Part shown: positions 17,991 through 27,091 of the stretch, piece by piece
How the letters are laid out: each line of letters begins with the position of its first letter
Numbering within the stretch: the first letter of the stretch is position 1
NCBI RefSeq assembly: GCF_000018545.1
Contig: NC_012587.1
Coordinates: 806,001 to 870,000, forward strand
Source of the DNA: Sinorhizobium fredii NGR234
Lineage (GTDB): Bacteria > Pseudomonadota > Alphaproteobacteria > Rhizobiales > Rhizobiaceae
Direction of reading: 5' to 3'
DNA length: 64,000 nt
Program-made: the position numbers and the translations under genes
The notes under the pieces: generated by a model
Told to the model about the DNA's origin: nothing
The model's database searches: none
What the model saw: the letters and a program-made list of their open reading frames with translations, nothing else

Positions 17991-18570
17991 TCCCGCACCC
18001 CGTCTTGACGATCTTCGGCATTGCGAGGTCGATCAGGCCGGAGGAGCCGGCCGTCGGCGTATCGAGCAGGGTCAGGACGAGTTGGAAGTTTCCCGTGTGG
18101 CGGATGGCGAGCCAGTTCTCCCGCTGTGCCATCGGCGAGGCGTGAATGACGAAGCTGCTGTTCTTGGCGCGCAGTACGGTCCAGGAGTTGATTGCCGCCG
18201 GTATTTCGGATCCCGGTCGCAGCGTGGCACCGTCGGTGGTTGCGGTATAGAGCGTCCAGAAGCGGGCGGGTGGCGTCATCCCGGAAATGTCATAGGAGCA
18301 GGCGGCCGAAAGGCGCGCGCCGGTATCGTCGGTGGCAGCCGTGAACTTCAACCCTTCTGCGCCGCCATACAGCAGTTCCCCGACCCGAGCGCGGTGCGCC
18401 TTAGCATAGGGGTCAGCGGCGACGGTTTGCGCCTCGGGGAAGGCAATCCAAGGGCCGATCGCGATCGATCCGAAGCCGACGGTCGCCTTCAGGGCCCATA
18501 TGGCCGACGTAATGCCGCCGCCGAAGGCGACGATGAGTGCAAGGGCGACAAGGAGGGGAACGCGGAACAA
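17983..18570 (-). CDS. DUF1214 family protein
   Basis: A 195-residue protein with an N-terminal membrane helix (VPLLVALALIVAFGGGITSAIWAL) and a DUF1214 domain: YDISGMTPPARFWTLY and ENWLAIRHTGNFQLVLTLLDTP are the recognisable parts. It is first in a two-gene unit with the DUF1254 gene and probably forms a complex with it in the periplasm. In fused homologues DUF1254 precedes DUF1214, so gene order here is reversed. Confidence 0.8.
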   Translation of the reverse strand: MFRVPLLVALALIVAFGGGITSAIWALKATVGFGSIAIGPWIAFPEAQTVAADPYAKAHRARVGELLYGGAEGLKFTAATDDTGARLSAACSYDISGMTPPARFWTLYTATTDGATLRPGSEIPAAINSWTVLRAKNSSFVIHASPMAQRENWLAIRHTGNFQLVLTLLDTPTAGSSGLIDLAMPKIVKTGCGNA

Positions 18571-18638
18571 GGGCGGGCTCTATCGAATGATGTCTCGTTT
18601 ATCCTGCCGGCAATGAATCGATCGTGCGACGATGGCCA

Positions 18639-18743
18639 CTGCATGATTCCTTTGATCGTAGCCGATTCAAGGGCAAAAACATCCAGCAATTCAAAGTGCT
18701 GCAGCGTCCTCTGTACGTCTGGTAAGACGCACGGCGCTGCAGG
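18639..18743 (-). repeat. palindromic mosaic repeat, full copy E (reverse orientation)
   Basis: Read on the minus strand: hairpin GTGCGTCT-TACC-AGACGTAC, then AGGACGCTGCAGCACTTTG, a CTGGATG arm and a GGAATCATGCAG end. It lies between the PBP1A stop and the DUF1214 start. The right palindrome is imperfect in this copy. Confidence 0.72.
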
Positions 18744-18773
18744 CCGCCAGAGAACGGATTTGTCGTGGCGAAG

Positions 18774-20984
18774 TCAATTCTTCGCGGCATTTGTCACCCG
18801 AGGCATTGCTGGCGTTTCCTCGGGCGCTTCGAGCACCGCCACTCGGCCGCCGTCCTTTTCCCTGGGTTTCAGCGGCGACGCTTGTTCGAAGGCATTGCCG
18901 ATCGACTTCAGGAGCCGGGTCACGTCTGCGGACAGGGATCGCGGCCGGACGAGCGGTGGCAAGGCGTTCTCATCCGGCTCCGCGACGACCTCCGGCTCCT
19001 TGGGCGTTTCGGCCGGCGGAGCCTCGATGCCCGGGATTGCCCGGTGCTCGATGCCCTGTTCGGCATAGTCCATCAGCCGTTTGAAGGTCATCGCCGGCAG
19101 GGAGCCACCGGTCATCTCGTCGGTGGAGGTGTAGTCGTCGTTGCCGAACCAGACGGCCGTCGTGTAGTCGCCGGTGAAGCCGACGAACCAGGCGTCGCGA
19201 TAGGCTTGCGTCGTTCCCGTCTTGCCGCCCGTGACGATGCCGTTGCCCAGCGCAGCCCTGCGACCGGTTCCGATGACCGGAATTTGGGTGAGGATTCGGT
19301 TCATCGACGAGATGGCCTGCTCGCTCAAAACCCGTCGCGCCGGCGGCGCGTCGCGCCCGAAATCGTAGAGGATGTCGCCGTCGTAGTTGAGAATCTGGCT
19401 GATGCCATGGCGGCGGGATTCCAATCCTCCGGCAGGAAAAACGGCGTAGGCGGTCGCCTGATCGAGCACGGTCACTTCGGACGTGCCGAGCGGCATGGTC
19501 TTGTCTGTGCGGATCGGTGTTTCGACGCCCATCCTTTTGGCGGTTTGGGCGATGACGTCCGTGCCGAGCTTGTCCTTGGCGAGACGGACCGGAACGGTGT
19601 TGATCGATCTCGCCAGCGCATTCATCAAGGTGACCCGGCCGGCATACTTGCGGGCGTAGTTCTGCGGGGACCAGCCGCGCCAGGTGATCGGCGCGTCGAC
19701 GACGACAGTCTCGGGCGTCATGCCCTTCTCCATCGCCGCTGCATACGTATAGACCTTGAAGGACGAGCCGGGCTGGCGGAGCGCGCGGGTCGCACGGTTG
19801 AACTGGCTCTCGCCGTAGTCGCGACCGCCGACCATGGAGCGCACGGCACCGCCGTTTTCGATCATGACCAGAGCGCCCTGCTTGACCTTGTAGCTTTCGC
19901 CATATTGCCTGAGGCTCGATTCAACCGAATCCTCGGCCGCCTGCTGCAACCCCATGTCGATCGTCGTTCTGACGATGAGCGAATGCTGTGCGAAGGGCGC
20001 GGCAATGCGCTGGACCTCGTCAAAGGCCCAGTCGAGGAAAAAGTCCGGTGCCTTGACCTGGGCGCGATCGATGACCGTCGCCGGGTTGAGGCGGGCGGCG
20101 AGCACCTGGCCCTCGGTCATGAGGCCGCCCTGGACGAGATTGGACAGCACCTCGTTGGCACGGGCGCGCGCCGCAGGCAGGTTGACATGCGGAGCATATC
20201 GCGCCGGGGCCTTGAACAGCCCGGCCAGCATGGCGGACTCGGCGAGGTCGATATCGGTGATCGCCTTGCCGAAGTAGAACTGGGCCGCCGCCGCCGCACC
20301 GAAGGTGCCGCCGCCCATATAGGCGCGATCCAGATAGAGGCGGAGGATTTCCTTCTTCGAGAGATTGCATTCGAGCCAGACGGCGAGAAAAGCTTCCTTG
20401 ATCTTGCGCTCGATCGTCCGCTCGTTGGAGAGGAACAGGTTCTTGGCAAGCTGCTGCGTGAGCGTGGATCCGCCCTGAACCACGCCGCCGGCGCGGGCGT
20501 TTTCCGTCATGGCGCGCGACAGGCCGAGGAAATCGATGCCCCAATGGTCGAAGAAACGGCGGTCTTCCGTCGCCAGGACAGCCTTGATCAGGTGATCCGG
20601 GAGTTCGTCGATCGGAACCGAATCCTCGTGGATGATGCCGCGATGGCCGATCTCGTTGCCATAGCGGTCGAGAAACGTGACGGCGAAGTCGCTTTGGGCT
20701 CGCCAATTGCCCTTGGTCTCCTCGAAGGCCGGGAGCGCCAGTGCAAGCATCAGTACCGAGCCGGCGGTGCCCCAGGTCATCCCTTCGCCGAGCACCTCGA
20801 AGAGCGCCTTTTTCCAGCCGCGCATGCGAAAACGGCGGAAGAAGATCGTGGTGTCTTCCCACCATTCCGCTAGGCGAAATCCGGCATTCCACACCGTCGA
20901 ATCGATCCAGGAATCGATCCGCAGAAAGAAGTGACGCTTCTTCGGCCGGTTTTCCTCTTTCCGCGGTTCCTGCACGGCGTTCAT
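18774..20984 (-). CDS. class A penicillin-binding protein (PBP1A type)
   Basis: Bifunctional peptidoglycan glycosyltransferase/transpeptidase anchored in the inner membrane, 736 residues. A cytosolic basic N terminus of about 60 residues precedes one membrane helix. The GT51 domain shows AVLATEDRRFFDHWGIDF with the catalytic glutamate near residue 142 and GGSTLTQQLAKNL. The transpeptidase domain shows the active serine in RQPGSSFKVY near residue 403, a SIN triad and GKTGTTQ near 586. A proline-rich C-terminal tail of about 100 residues follows. AAGGAAG precedes the ATG. The gene stands alone. Confidence 0.93.
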   Translation of the reverse strand: MNAVQEPRKEENRPKKRHFFLRIDSWIDSTVWNAGFRLAEWWEDTTIFFRRFRMRGWKKALFEVLGEGMTWGTAGSVLMLALALPAFEETKGNWRAQSDFAVTFLDRYGNEIGHRGIIHEDSVPIDELPDHLIKAVLATEDRRFFDHWGIDFLGLSRAMTENARAGGVVQGGSTLTQQLAKNLFLSNERTIERKIKEAFLAVWLECNLSKKEILRLYLDRAYMGGGTFGAAAAAQFYFGKAITDIDLAESAMLAGLFKAPARYAPHVNLPAARARANEVLSNLVQGGLMTEGQVLAARLNPATVIDRAQVKAPDFFLDWAFDEVQRIAAPFAQHSLIVRTTIDMGLQQAAEDSVESSLRQYGESYKVKQGALVMIENGGAVRSMVGGRDYGESQFNRATRALRQPGSSFKVYTYAAAMEKGMTPETVVVDAPITWRGWSPQNYARKYAGRVTLMNALARSINTVPVRLAKDKLGTDVIAQTAKRMGVETPIRTDKTMPLGTSEVTVLDQATAYAVFPAGGLESRRHGISQILNYDGDILYDFGRDAPPARRVLSEQAISSMNRILTQIPVIGTGRRAALGNGIVTGGKTGTTQAYRDAWFVGFTGDYTTAVWFGNDDYTSTDEMTGGSLPAMTFKRLMDYAEQGIEHRAIPGIEAPPAETPKEPEVVAEPDENALPPLVRPRSLSADVTRLLKSIGNAFEQASPLKPREKDGGRVAVLEAPEETPAMPRVTNAAKN

Positions 20985-21128
20985 GTCCCGAAGCTTCCTT
21001 GCCCAGACGAGGATATTTGCACGGCGTGAAAATCCAATCTACTTGCATATCGCGCCGCCGGCCTTAAAAAACCGGCAATTTTCTGCAAAGTTTCCATGTC
21101 GGCGTGGAAGTGACGAAAGTGTGACGCG

Positions 21129-21596
21129 ATGGGCGATATGCCTTTCTGGAAAACGAAGAGCCTCGACGAAATGACCAACGCCGAGTGGGAAAGCCTCTGC
21201 GACGGCTGCGGACTCTGTTGCCTCAACAAGCTGGAGGATTGGGACACCGGCGAAATCGCCTGGACCTCGATCCGCTGCACGCTGCTCGACGGCGAGAACT
21301 GTCGCTGCAAGGATTACGACAATCGGCAGGCGACCGTTCCGGACTGCGTCCAACTGACCCCGAAGGCGGTGCGGGAGATAAGCTGGCTGCCGCCGACCTG
21401 CGGCTATCGCCTGGTCGCCGAGGGACGCGACCTGTACTGGTGGCACCCGCTCGTCTCCGGCGATCCGGAGACGGTGCATGCTGCCGGAATCTCGGTGCGC
21501 GGCCGCACTGTGGCCGAGGACGGCATCGAAATCGAAGACTATGAGGATTATCTGGTCACCTGGCCCCTGGAAGTGGGCCTCGAGCCGGTCGAGTAG
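21129..21596 (+). CDS. YcgN family cysteine-cluster protein (UPF0260)
   Basis: A 155-residue protein with the N-terminal cysteine cluster CDGCGLCC (Cys24, 27, 30, 31) and later cysteines in [15 protein letters not shown]. This is the CxxCxxCC family of YcgN/YkgJ, which may bind zinc or iron-sulfur. Length and [22 protein letters not shown] match UPF0260. Function is unproven. An ATG three codons later is an alternative start. Confidence 0.88.
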   Translation: MGDMPFWKTKSLDEMTNAEWESLCDGCGLCCLNKLEDWDTGEIAWTSIRCTLLDGENCRCKDYDNRQATVPDCVQLTPKAVREISWLPPTCGYRLVAEGRDLYWWHPLVSGDPETVHAAGISVRGRTVAEDGIEIEDYEDYLVTWPLEVGLEPVE

Positions 21597-21607
21597 GTCC
21601 GCAGCTG

Positions 21608-21943
21608 TCAGTGGCCGCCATTTTTCCGCACAAGGCTCTTCGGGGCGGCATTTCTCCAGGCCGTCTCCAGCGACTGGCGAATGAGCTCTTCGTCGGCATC
21701 CACGAAGTAGAGGGATGTCCAGCCGCGCGCACCCCATCCGCCGGGCACCGCGGCACAGACGCCGGGCTCCATTTCGAGCAGCATCCGCTGCTGATCGGGT
21801 GTCAGCTTGAAGACGGCGCGGCCCGCCTCCGGCAGGGTCATGAAGATGCGCTTGCCCACGCGGAAGTCGCGCGTTCCGAAATGGGCGTTCTCCTCCGTTC
21901 CGGGAAGGCTAAGCGCCAGCTTTTCAATCTCTTCGGTTAGCAT
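21608..21943 (-). CDS. MmcQ/YjbR family DNA-binding-like protein
   Basis: A 111-residue cytosolic protein of the MmcQ/YjbR fold: LALSLPGTEENAHFGTRDFRVGKRIF at the start, FKLTPDQQRMLLEMEPG in the middle, and GARGWTSLYFVDADEELIRQSL. Family members resemble CyaY-like and TBP-like folds; their roles are poorly known. I took the ATG at 21943 because the fold begins there. It ends 12 bases from the convergent ycgN-type gene. Confidence 0.82.
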   Translation of the reverse strand: MLTEEIEKLALSLPGTEENAHFGTRDFRVGKRIFMTLPEAGRAVFKLTPDQQRMLLEMEPGVCAAVPGGWGARGWTSLYFVDADEELIRQSLETAWRNAAPKSLVRKNGGH

Positions 21944-21973
21944 CCGAAAAGAGTAGCACGAAATCGGCGATTG

Positions 21974-22008
21974 ACAAAAACCCGGCAACCCGCCGTGAGG
22001 CGGGTGCC
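21974..22008 (-). terminator. terminator of the small 22071-22211 gene
   Basis: Read on the minus strand, GGCACCCGCC, loop TCAC, and GGCGGGTTGCC form the stem, followed by GGGTTTTTG. It lies about 60 bases past the stop of the 46-residue gene, and the next gene in that direction starts only after it, at 21943. Confidence 0.7.
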
Positions 22009-22070
22009 AGGTAAAGGCTTTCAAGGGGTGAAGCTGCTACCTCCGGCGCGCCGGCGCCGAGAGGGAGCCA

Positions 22071-22211
22071 TTATTCTGCAGGCGGAACGGGCTTTTGAGC
22101 AGTTTCGCTGGCCACGCGCATTTCACGCCACTCGCTCTCGAAACGGTCGAGCAGCGACTGGGGAATCCTGGACTGCGGCGATACGAGCGGCTTGTTCGCG
22201 AGTATCTGCAT
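22071..22211 (-). CDS. 46-residue hypothetical protein
   Basis: A very short gene supported by a GGAGG site five bases before the ATG at 22211, a clean TAA stop, and a rho-independent terminator just downstream. The protein starts MQILANKPLVSPQSRIPQ, then has an amphipathic stretch SLLDRFESEWREMRVAS and a Pro-rich end. It has no signal peptide, membrane helix or cysteine. I do not recognise it. The region could instead be a small RNA of about 250 bases. Confidence 0.58.
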   Translation of the reverse strand: MQILANKPLVSPQSRIPQSLLDRFESEWREMRVASETAQKPVPPAE

Positions 22212-22793
22212 CCGGTCCTCCTATGCGAGACGGTTGGGATGAGGGGACCATTCCATAACGTAAACGCTTTGTAAATCAGGGGGTTAAACTATTTAAACGA
22301 TTGAAAAATCTTTAAATCGATTAATTTTCGCTCATCCACAGATAGAGAAATGCGCGCGACTGGCGGACCTCCAACGGCGGCGGGGAATGCGCGATCACGC
22401 ATGAAGTGCCGGGAACGGAGCCGAAAAGGCATCGTCTTCAATGGCTTGCGGAAAGGACTGGATTCGCCGTTCGAGCGTCCTCATCCGCCTTGCGACGATC
22501 CGGAATCGATTTCTGAGAAAAGTGCTCCAGGCAATTCGACCGAATCGCCAATCAGCGAGTGGGTGAGGCCGCGCCACGGTCGCAAGCCGCCGCACGGCTG
22601 CCCGAACAGTGTGCCCCAGAGATCTTAACGGATCGCTGATCTTCGTCGGGGCGTGGAGGCATTGCAATCCCCGGTGGATTCTCGGCGCGGGCGTGTCGGG
22701 ATGTGGCGCGTCGTCGCGGCTGACATTCATTTGCCATTCAGCCTCTATCGGCTAATGATTTTGCCATGATCTTCCCTAGTCGAAAGTGCGTTC
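22212..22793. other. gene-free stretch upstream of feuN
   Basis: The first 130 bases are strikingly A/T-rich (ATTTAAACGATTG, then TTTAAATCGATTAATTTTCG, at about 22285-22330), a likely promoter region for the small minus-strand gene. The remainder is G/C-rich. Open frames on both strands at 22350-22730 have no recognisable protein character. The feuN promoter presumably lies in the last 100 bases. Confidence 0.4.
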
Positions 22794-23045
22794 ATGTCTT
22801 CATCAGTGACCATCGTCGCGCTCGCCGCAGGCCTCGCAGGCTTTTCGCTGCCTGCCATTGACGTGCCTACGGTTGTTGTCCGCGCGGCCGGTGATTGCAG
22901 CGCTGCGGCGGCGCAGGTCGTCGCCGAGACGGGCGGCGAATTGCTCTCCGCCCAGCCGACAGCCGATGGCAAGTGCGTCGTGACCGTGCTAATCCCGGGC
23001 AATGGAGGGCGGCCGAAAAAAGTGACGGTCAAGGTGCCGATGTAG
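22794..23045 (+). CDS. feuN: FeuN-like small periplasmic regulator
   Basis: An 83-residue protein with a short N-terminal signal (SSVTIVALAAGLAGFSLPAI) and a small mature domain containing two cysteines (GDCSAAAAQ and DGKCVVTVLIPG) that could form a disulfide. In S. meliloti, FeuN is a small periplasmic protein encoded just upstream of feuPQ. It restrains the FeuQ kinase and is essential because it prevents FeuQ hyperactivation. Size, export signal and position immediately before feuP all match, so the name rests on context plus recollection. The gap to feuP is 40 bases. Confidence 0.82.
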   Translation: MSSSVTIVALAAGLAGFSLPAIDVPTVVVRAAGDCSAAAAQVVAETGGELLSAQPTADGKCVVTVLIPGNGGRPKKVTVKVPM

Positions 23046-23085
23046 GCATCCGCGGCGCCCGTCAGCAAAGGGAAGTAAGAGAGAG

Positions 23086-23757
23086 ATGCGCATCCTGATA
23101 ATCGAGGACGACGTCAATCTGAACAGGCAACTGGCCGAAGCGTTGAAGGAAGCCGGTTACGTCGTCGACCAGGCCTATGACGGCGAGGAGGGCCACTATC
23201 TCGGCGACGCGGAACCCTACGACGCGATCATCCTCGATATCGGCCTGCCGGAAATGGACGGCATCACCGCGCTGGAAAGGTGGCGCGCCGACGGCAAGAC
23301 CATGCCGGTGCTGATCCTGACGGCCCGCGACCGCTGGAGCGACAAGGTGGCGGGCATCGATGCCGGCGCCGACGACTATGTCGCGAAGCCCTTCCATGTT
23401 CAGGAGGTGCTCGCCCGCATCCGGGCGCTGATCCGTCGCGCCGCGGGGCATGCCAGTTCCGAGATCGTCTGCGGCCCCGTGCGCCTCGACACGAAAGGCT
23501 CGAAGGCGACCGTCGGCGGTGTTGCGCTGAAGCTGACCTCCCACGAGTTCCGGCTGCTCTCCTATCTCATGCACCACATGGGCCAGGTTGTTTCCCGCAC
23601 GGAGCTTGTCGAGCACATGTATGATCAGGACTTCGACCGCGACTCCAACACGATCGAGGTCTTCATCGGCCGACTCCGCAAGAAGATCGGCAATGACCTG
23701 ATCGAAACCGTGCGCGGTCTCGGATATCGGATGCAAGCACCCGGCAATGGTCATTAG
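23086..23757 (+). CDS. feuP: response regulator FeuP (OmpR/PhoB type)
   Basis: A 223-residue two-domain regulator. Receiver domain: acidic pair Asp8/Asp9, phospho-accepting Asp51 in AIILDIGLP, and Lys101 in DDYVAKPF. The C-terminal winged helix shows LKLTSHEFRLLSYLMHH and SNTIEVFIGRLRKKIG. In S. meliloti FeuP with FeuQ controls ndvA (cyclic glucan export) and is needed for symbiosis and low-osmolarity growth. A GAGAGAG site precedes the ATG. It overlaps feuQ by 11 bases. Confidence 0.92.
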   Translation: MRILIIEDDVNLNRQLAEALKEAGYVVDQAYDGEEGHYLGDAEPYDAIILDIGLPEMDGITALERWRADGKTMPVLILTARDRWSDKVAGIDAGADDYVAKPFHVQEVLARIRALIRRAAGHASSEIVCGPVRLDTKGSKATVGGVALKLTSHEFRLLSYLMHHMGQVVSRTELVEHMYDQDFDRDSNTIEVFIGRLRKKIGNDLIETVRGLGYRMQAPGNGH

Positions 23758-25132
23758 ATCCCTTACGGCGCGCGTTCTGGCGGTTTCGACCGTCTGGGCC
23801 GTCGTTGCCCTCGTCGTGATCGGAGTGGTCATCTCGGCGCTCTATCGGCAAGGCTCGGAGCGTGGCTTCCAGGACTTGTTGCGCGCCCAGCTTTACAACG
23901 TCATCAACTCGATCTCCGTTGACGAGAAGGCCGCGCTGACCGGCAGCCCTCAACTCGGGGATCTGCGCTTTTCCCAGCCGCAGACCGGCTGGTACTGGAT
24001 CGTCGAGCCGATCGGCGAATTCGATACGCCGCCCTTGCTGTCGACGTCGCTCGGTTCCGCCAAGCTGCCGATCGTCAGCGTCGACGAGATTCCATTCGAC
24101 ATTCGCTACGAGCGCTTCTACACGACCGAGGACCCGTTCGGAAACGAGGTCGAAGTGGCTGAAACCGAAGTCGTGCTCGATATCCAGGGCCATACGGCGC
24201 GCTTCCGGGTTGCCGGCAACCGCGACGTCCTGGAGGCGGACATCGATCGGTTCACTCGCAACCTGACGATCGCGCTCTCCATCTTCGGCCTCGGCGGGCT
24301 TGGGGTGAACGCCCTGACCATTCTCTTCGGCCTCAGACCGCTGGACCAGGTCCGCCGCTCGCTCGAAAAGATCCGCACCGGCCAGAGCGAGCGCCTAGAC
24401 GGGGCATTTCCCCGCGAGATCCAGCCGCTTGCCAATGAGGTGAATGCGCTGATCGACAGCAACCGCCGCATCGTCGAACGCGCCCGCATGCAGGTCGGCA
24501 ATCTCGCTCACTCCCTGAAGACGCCGATCGCCGTGCTGCTCAACGAGGCGCGCGTTCTGGAAGTCCCGCACGGCGAACTGATCAGGACGCAGGCGGACGC
24601 GATGCAGACGCAGGTCCAGTCCTATCTCAGCCGTGCCCGCATCGCGGCGCAGCGCGGATCCATTCTGGCGAGGACCGAGGCCCAGCCGGCTCTCGAAAGG
24701 ATCATCCGGGTGATGCGGCGGCTCAATCCGGAGAAACAGTTCAGCCTGTCGATCAATCCTCCGGGGCTGGTGCTGGCCATGGAACAACAGGATGTCGAGG
24801 AAACCGTCGGCAACCTGCTCGAAAATGCCGCGCGATACGCACGCGACCACGTCGTGCTCAGCGTCGAGCCCGCCATCGACCAGGCGCGCAGCAAGGAGTC
24901 CGGCCGCGAATGGATCGTGCTCAGGATCGACGACGACGGGCCGGGGCTCGACCCGGATCAGATCGCATTGGCGATGAAGCGCGGTAAGCGGCTCGACGAA
25001 AGCAAGCCCGGCACGGGGCTGGGCCTGTCGATCGTCAGCGAGATCGTCGGCGAATATCAGGGCAGCGTCGAACTCAGTCGACGCGAGGAGGGCGGCTTGA
25101 GAGCCAAACTCGTTCTGCCGGCAGCTGTCTGA
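23747..25132 (+). CDS. feuQ: sensor histidine kinase FeuQ
   Basis: A 461-residue inner-membrane kinase with two membrane spans (about residues 12-33 and 172-196), a periplasmic sensor between them, a HAMP-like linker, the phospho-histidine His255 in NLAHSLKTPIAVL, and HATPase boxes ENAARYA, DDDGPGLD and GTGLGLSI. The SLKTP variant of the H box is that of PhoQ-like kinases. Start inside feuP gives tight coupling. FeuN is the probable periplasmic partner of its sensor domain. Confidence 0.92.
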   Translation: MVIRSLTARVLAVSTVWAVVALVVIGVVISALYRQGSERGFQDLLRAQLYNVINSISVDEKAALTGSPQLGDLRFSQPQTGWYWIVEPIGEFDTPPLLSTSLGSAKLPIVSVDEIPFDIRYERFYTTEDPFGNEVEVAETEVVLDIQGHTARFRVAGNRDVLEADIDRFTRNLTIALSIFGLGGLGVNALTILFGLRPLDQVRRSLEKIRTGQSERLDGAFPREIQPLANEVNALIDSNRRIVERARMQVGNLAHSLKTPIAVLLNEARVLEVPHGELIRTQADAMQTQVQSYLSRARIAAQRGSILARTEAQPALERIIRVMRRLNPEKQFSLSINPPGLVLAMEQQDVEETVGNLLENAARYARDHVVLSVEPAIDQARSKESGREWIVLRIDDDGPGLDPDQIALAMKRGKRLDESKPGTGLGLSIVSEIVGEYQGSVELSRREEGGLRAKLVLPAAV

Positions 25133-25341
25133 CGCGGAGCGAGCAGCTTACAGATCCGGTCGAGTGGTCGCCATCGTGATCCGGCGGTCACACCGGCAGT
25201 CGAAAATGCTGCGTCCTGCACGGCGCGCGGTTGCCTAGTGCGGCCGGGGGTGCAAAAAGAAATCCTGAAAGCGCGCCGTTTCGAGGCCATCGCCGAGATG
25301 CAGACGGCGACCGGTCAATGAGGGTTGAGTTGTCGCGTATC

Positions 25342-25809
25342 ATGAGGATTAACGCAGAAATAGGCCGGTCCGTTGCTCTGGGAGGCAGGATCGTGGTTGT
25401 CGCATCGACTGTTGCCCTTGCCGGCTGCGGCACGACCGGCGGCGGCAAAGGCGGGGCGGCCGTCGCGGGACTTGGCGCGGCCGCGGCGGGCGGAGCCTCG
25501 TCGGCGGCCTATATCGAGGCCCTGCAGGGCGGCGTCATAGCGCGCCTCGACAATATCGAACTCGGCAAATCCGACCGGCAGCGCGCCCTCGAGGCGGAGT
25601 ATCGCGCGCTCGAGGCCGCCCCCGGCGGCCAGCCGGTGGCATGGGAAGGGCGCGGTGTGAGCGGCTCGGTTGTCGCCGCCGCCCCCTATCAGGTCGGTTC
25701 TCAGAATTGCCGTCAATACAGCCACACGGTCGTCGTGAAGGGTCAGTCATCGACGGCGCGCGGCGCGGCATGCCGCAACGGCGACGGGACCTGGTCGCCA
25801 TTGACCTGA
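25342..25809 (+). CDS. glycine-rich outer-membrane-type lipoprotein
   Basis: Lipoprotein signal with lipobox LAGC near residue 31 (VVVASTVALAGCGTTGGGKGG), followed by a Gly/Ala-rich segment. The C-terminal domain has YRALEAAPGGQPVAWEGRGVSG, QNCRQYSHTVVVKGQ and ARGAACRNGDGTW, typical of the rickettsial 17-kDa surface antigen/glycine-zipper group. The start at 25342 gives a normal signal peptide; 25318 is an alternative. It is downstream of feuQ by about 200 bases and may have its own promoter. Probably located in the outer membrane. Confidence 0.75.
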   Translation: MRINAEIGRSVALGGRIVVVASTVALAGCGTTGGGKGGAAVAGLGAAAAGGASSAAYIEALQGGVIARLDNIELGKSDRQRALEAEYRALEAAPGGQPVAWEGRGVSGSVVAAAPYQVGSQNCRQYSHTVVVKGQSSTARGAACRNGDGTWSPLT

Positions 25810-25945
25810 GGCGAATGCGGCGCCCCGGACCAGCCGTGCCGCCCTTGCGGCCGGCACAGGCCCCCCTTGCGGCGAAACGCCTCAAATCTCCGTCATTTTC
25901 GGTTTTCGAGTTGGAAAGCCGGGAACCTCATAGTATTTCGCATCC

Positions 25946-27091
25946 ATGTTGTTCTGGATTCTTGTCGCCATCTTGACGGCGGCTGTTGCAGTCGCGCTCG
26001 TCCTCCCGCTGATGCGGGCGGCGTCGCCACTTCCGTCTCCTCACAGCCATGACATCGAGGTCTACCGCGACCAGCTCGACGAACTGGCGAGGGATCGGGA
26101 GGCCGGGCTGATCAGCGGCGCAGACGCGGAACTCGCCAGGGCGGAGATCGGGCGCCGCTTGATTGCCGCCAGCGCCGCCGACGCATCTGCCGCGGAAAGT
26201 GTTTCCAGGCGGCTCGGCTCGAAGCGCCTGGCGCAGGCGTTCATTCTCCTCTGTCTTCCCGCCGTTGGGCTCTGTCTCTACTTGACGACGGGCAGTCCTG
26301 GCGTGCCGGCGCAACCGCTCGCAGCGCGGCTTGCCAATCCCGGAGAAGACATCAGTATCCTGATCGCCAAGGCCGAAAATCATCTGGCCATCAACCCCGA
26401 CGACGGGGCGGGGTGGGACCTGCTCGCTCCGATCTACATGCGCAGTGGCCGCGTCGACGATGCGGTCGCCGCCTATGATCGCGCAATCCGGCTGCTTGGA
26501 CCGACCGCGGCCAGGCTCGGCGGCTATGCCGAGACGCTGATCGTGCAATCCGGCGGTCTTGTGACGGCGGCGGCACAGGACGCCCTGAAGAAGGCGCTGG
26601 CTCTCGACGCCGATGATCCGCGCTCGGAGTTCTATCTCGCCCTCGGCCTCAAGCAGGAGGGGAAGCGCGGCGATGCGCTAACGGCCTTCCGCAAGCTTGC
26701 CGACACGTCGCCTGCCGGGGCGCCGTGGTTGCCGCTGGTCAACCAGCACATCGCCGAGCTTACCGCCGGCGAACCCGGTGTTGGCGGCCAGTCGCTCGGA
26801 AATCCGACATCAGAGGATATCGCCGCCGCCGAGGGGATGAGCGCTGGCGATCGTCAGGCAATGATCCGCAGCATGGTCGACGGTCTCGCCGGACGGCTGA
26901 AGGAAAATCCCGACAACTTCGAAGGCTGGATGCGGCTGATCCGTGCCTATGTTGTCCTCGATCAAAGAGACAAGGCCCAGGATGCGCTACGGGAGGGACT
27001 GCAGGTCTTTCCAGCCGGCGGCGACGAGGGCAAGCAATTGCTGGCCCTCGGCCGCGAACTCGGCATTGATGGCGGCGGAGCGAAACAATGA
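25946..27091 (+). CDS. cycH: cytochrome c maturation protein CycH (CcmI)
   Basis: Apocytochrome c chaperone of System I cytochrome c maturation. The 381-residue protein has two N-terminal membrane spans ([20 protein letters not shown] and [16 protein letters not shown]) flanking a leucine-zipper-like cytosolic loop that contains [13 protein letters not shown] periplasmic TPR domain follows ([23 protein letters not shown] and [22 protein letters not shown]). It is the first gene of the cycHJKL operon and overlaps cycJ by four bases. Confidence 0.93.
   Translation: MLFWILVAILTAAVAVALVLPLMRAASPLPSPHSHDIEVYRDQLDELARDREAGLISGADAELARAEIGRRLIAASAADASAAESVSRRLGSKRLAQAFILLCLPAVGLCLYLTTGSPGVPAQPLAARLANPGEDISILIAKAENHLAINPDDGAGWDLLAPIYMRSGRVDDAVAAYDRAIRLLGPTAARLGGYAETLIVQSGGLVTAAAQDALKKALALDADDPRSEFYLALGLKQEGKRGDALTAFRKLADTSPAGAPWLPLVNQHIAELTAGEPGVGGQSLGNPTSEDIAAAEGMSAGDRQAMIRSMVDGLAGRLKENPDNFEGWMRLIRAYVVLDQRDKAQDALREGLQVFPAGGDEGKQLLALGRELGIDGGGAKQ

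Noticed and set aside
18765..20873. 702-codon plus-strand open frame opposite the PBP1A gene
   Set aside because: Shadow of a clear penicillin-binding protein; no recognisable domain in the antisense product.
21971..21990. TTGACA followed by an A-run on the plus strand, looking like a -35 element
   Set aside because: No plus-strand gene follows; the A-run is better explained as the T-tail of a minus-strand terminator.
22395..22730. 111-codon minus-strand frame upstream of feuN
   Set aside because: Its translation is Arg/Pro/His-rich with no family resemblance, no ribosome site, and an overlapping plus-strand frame of equal quality.
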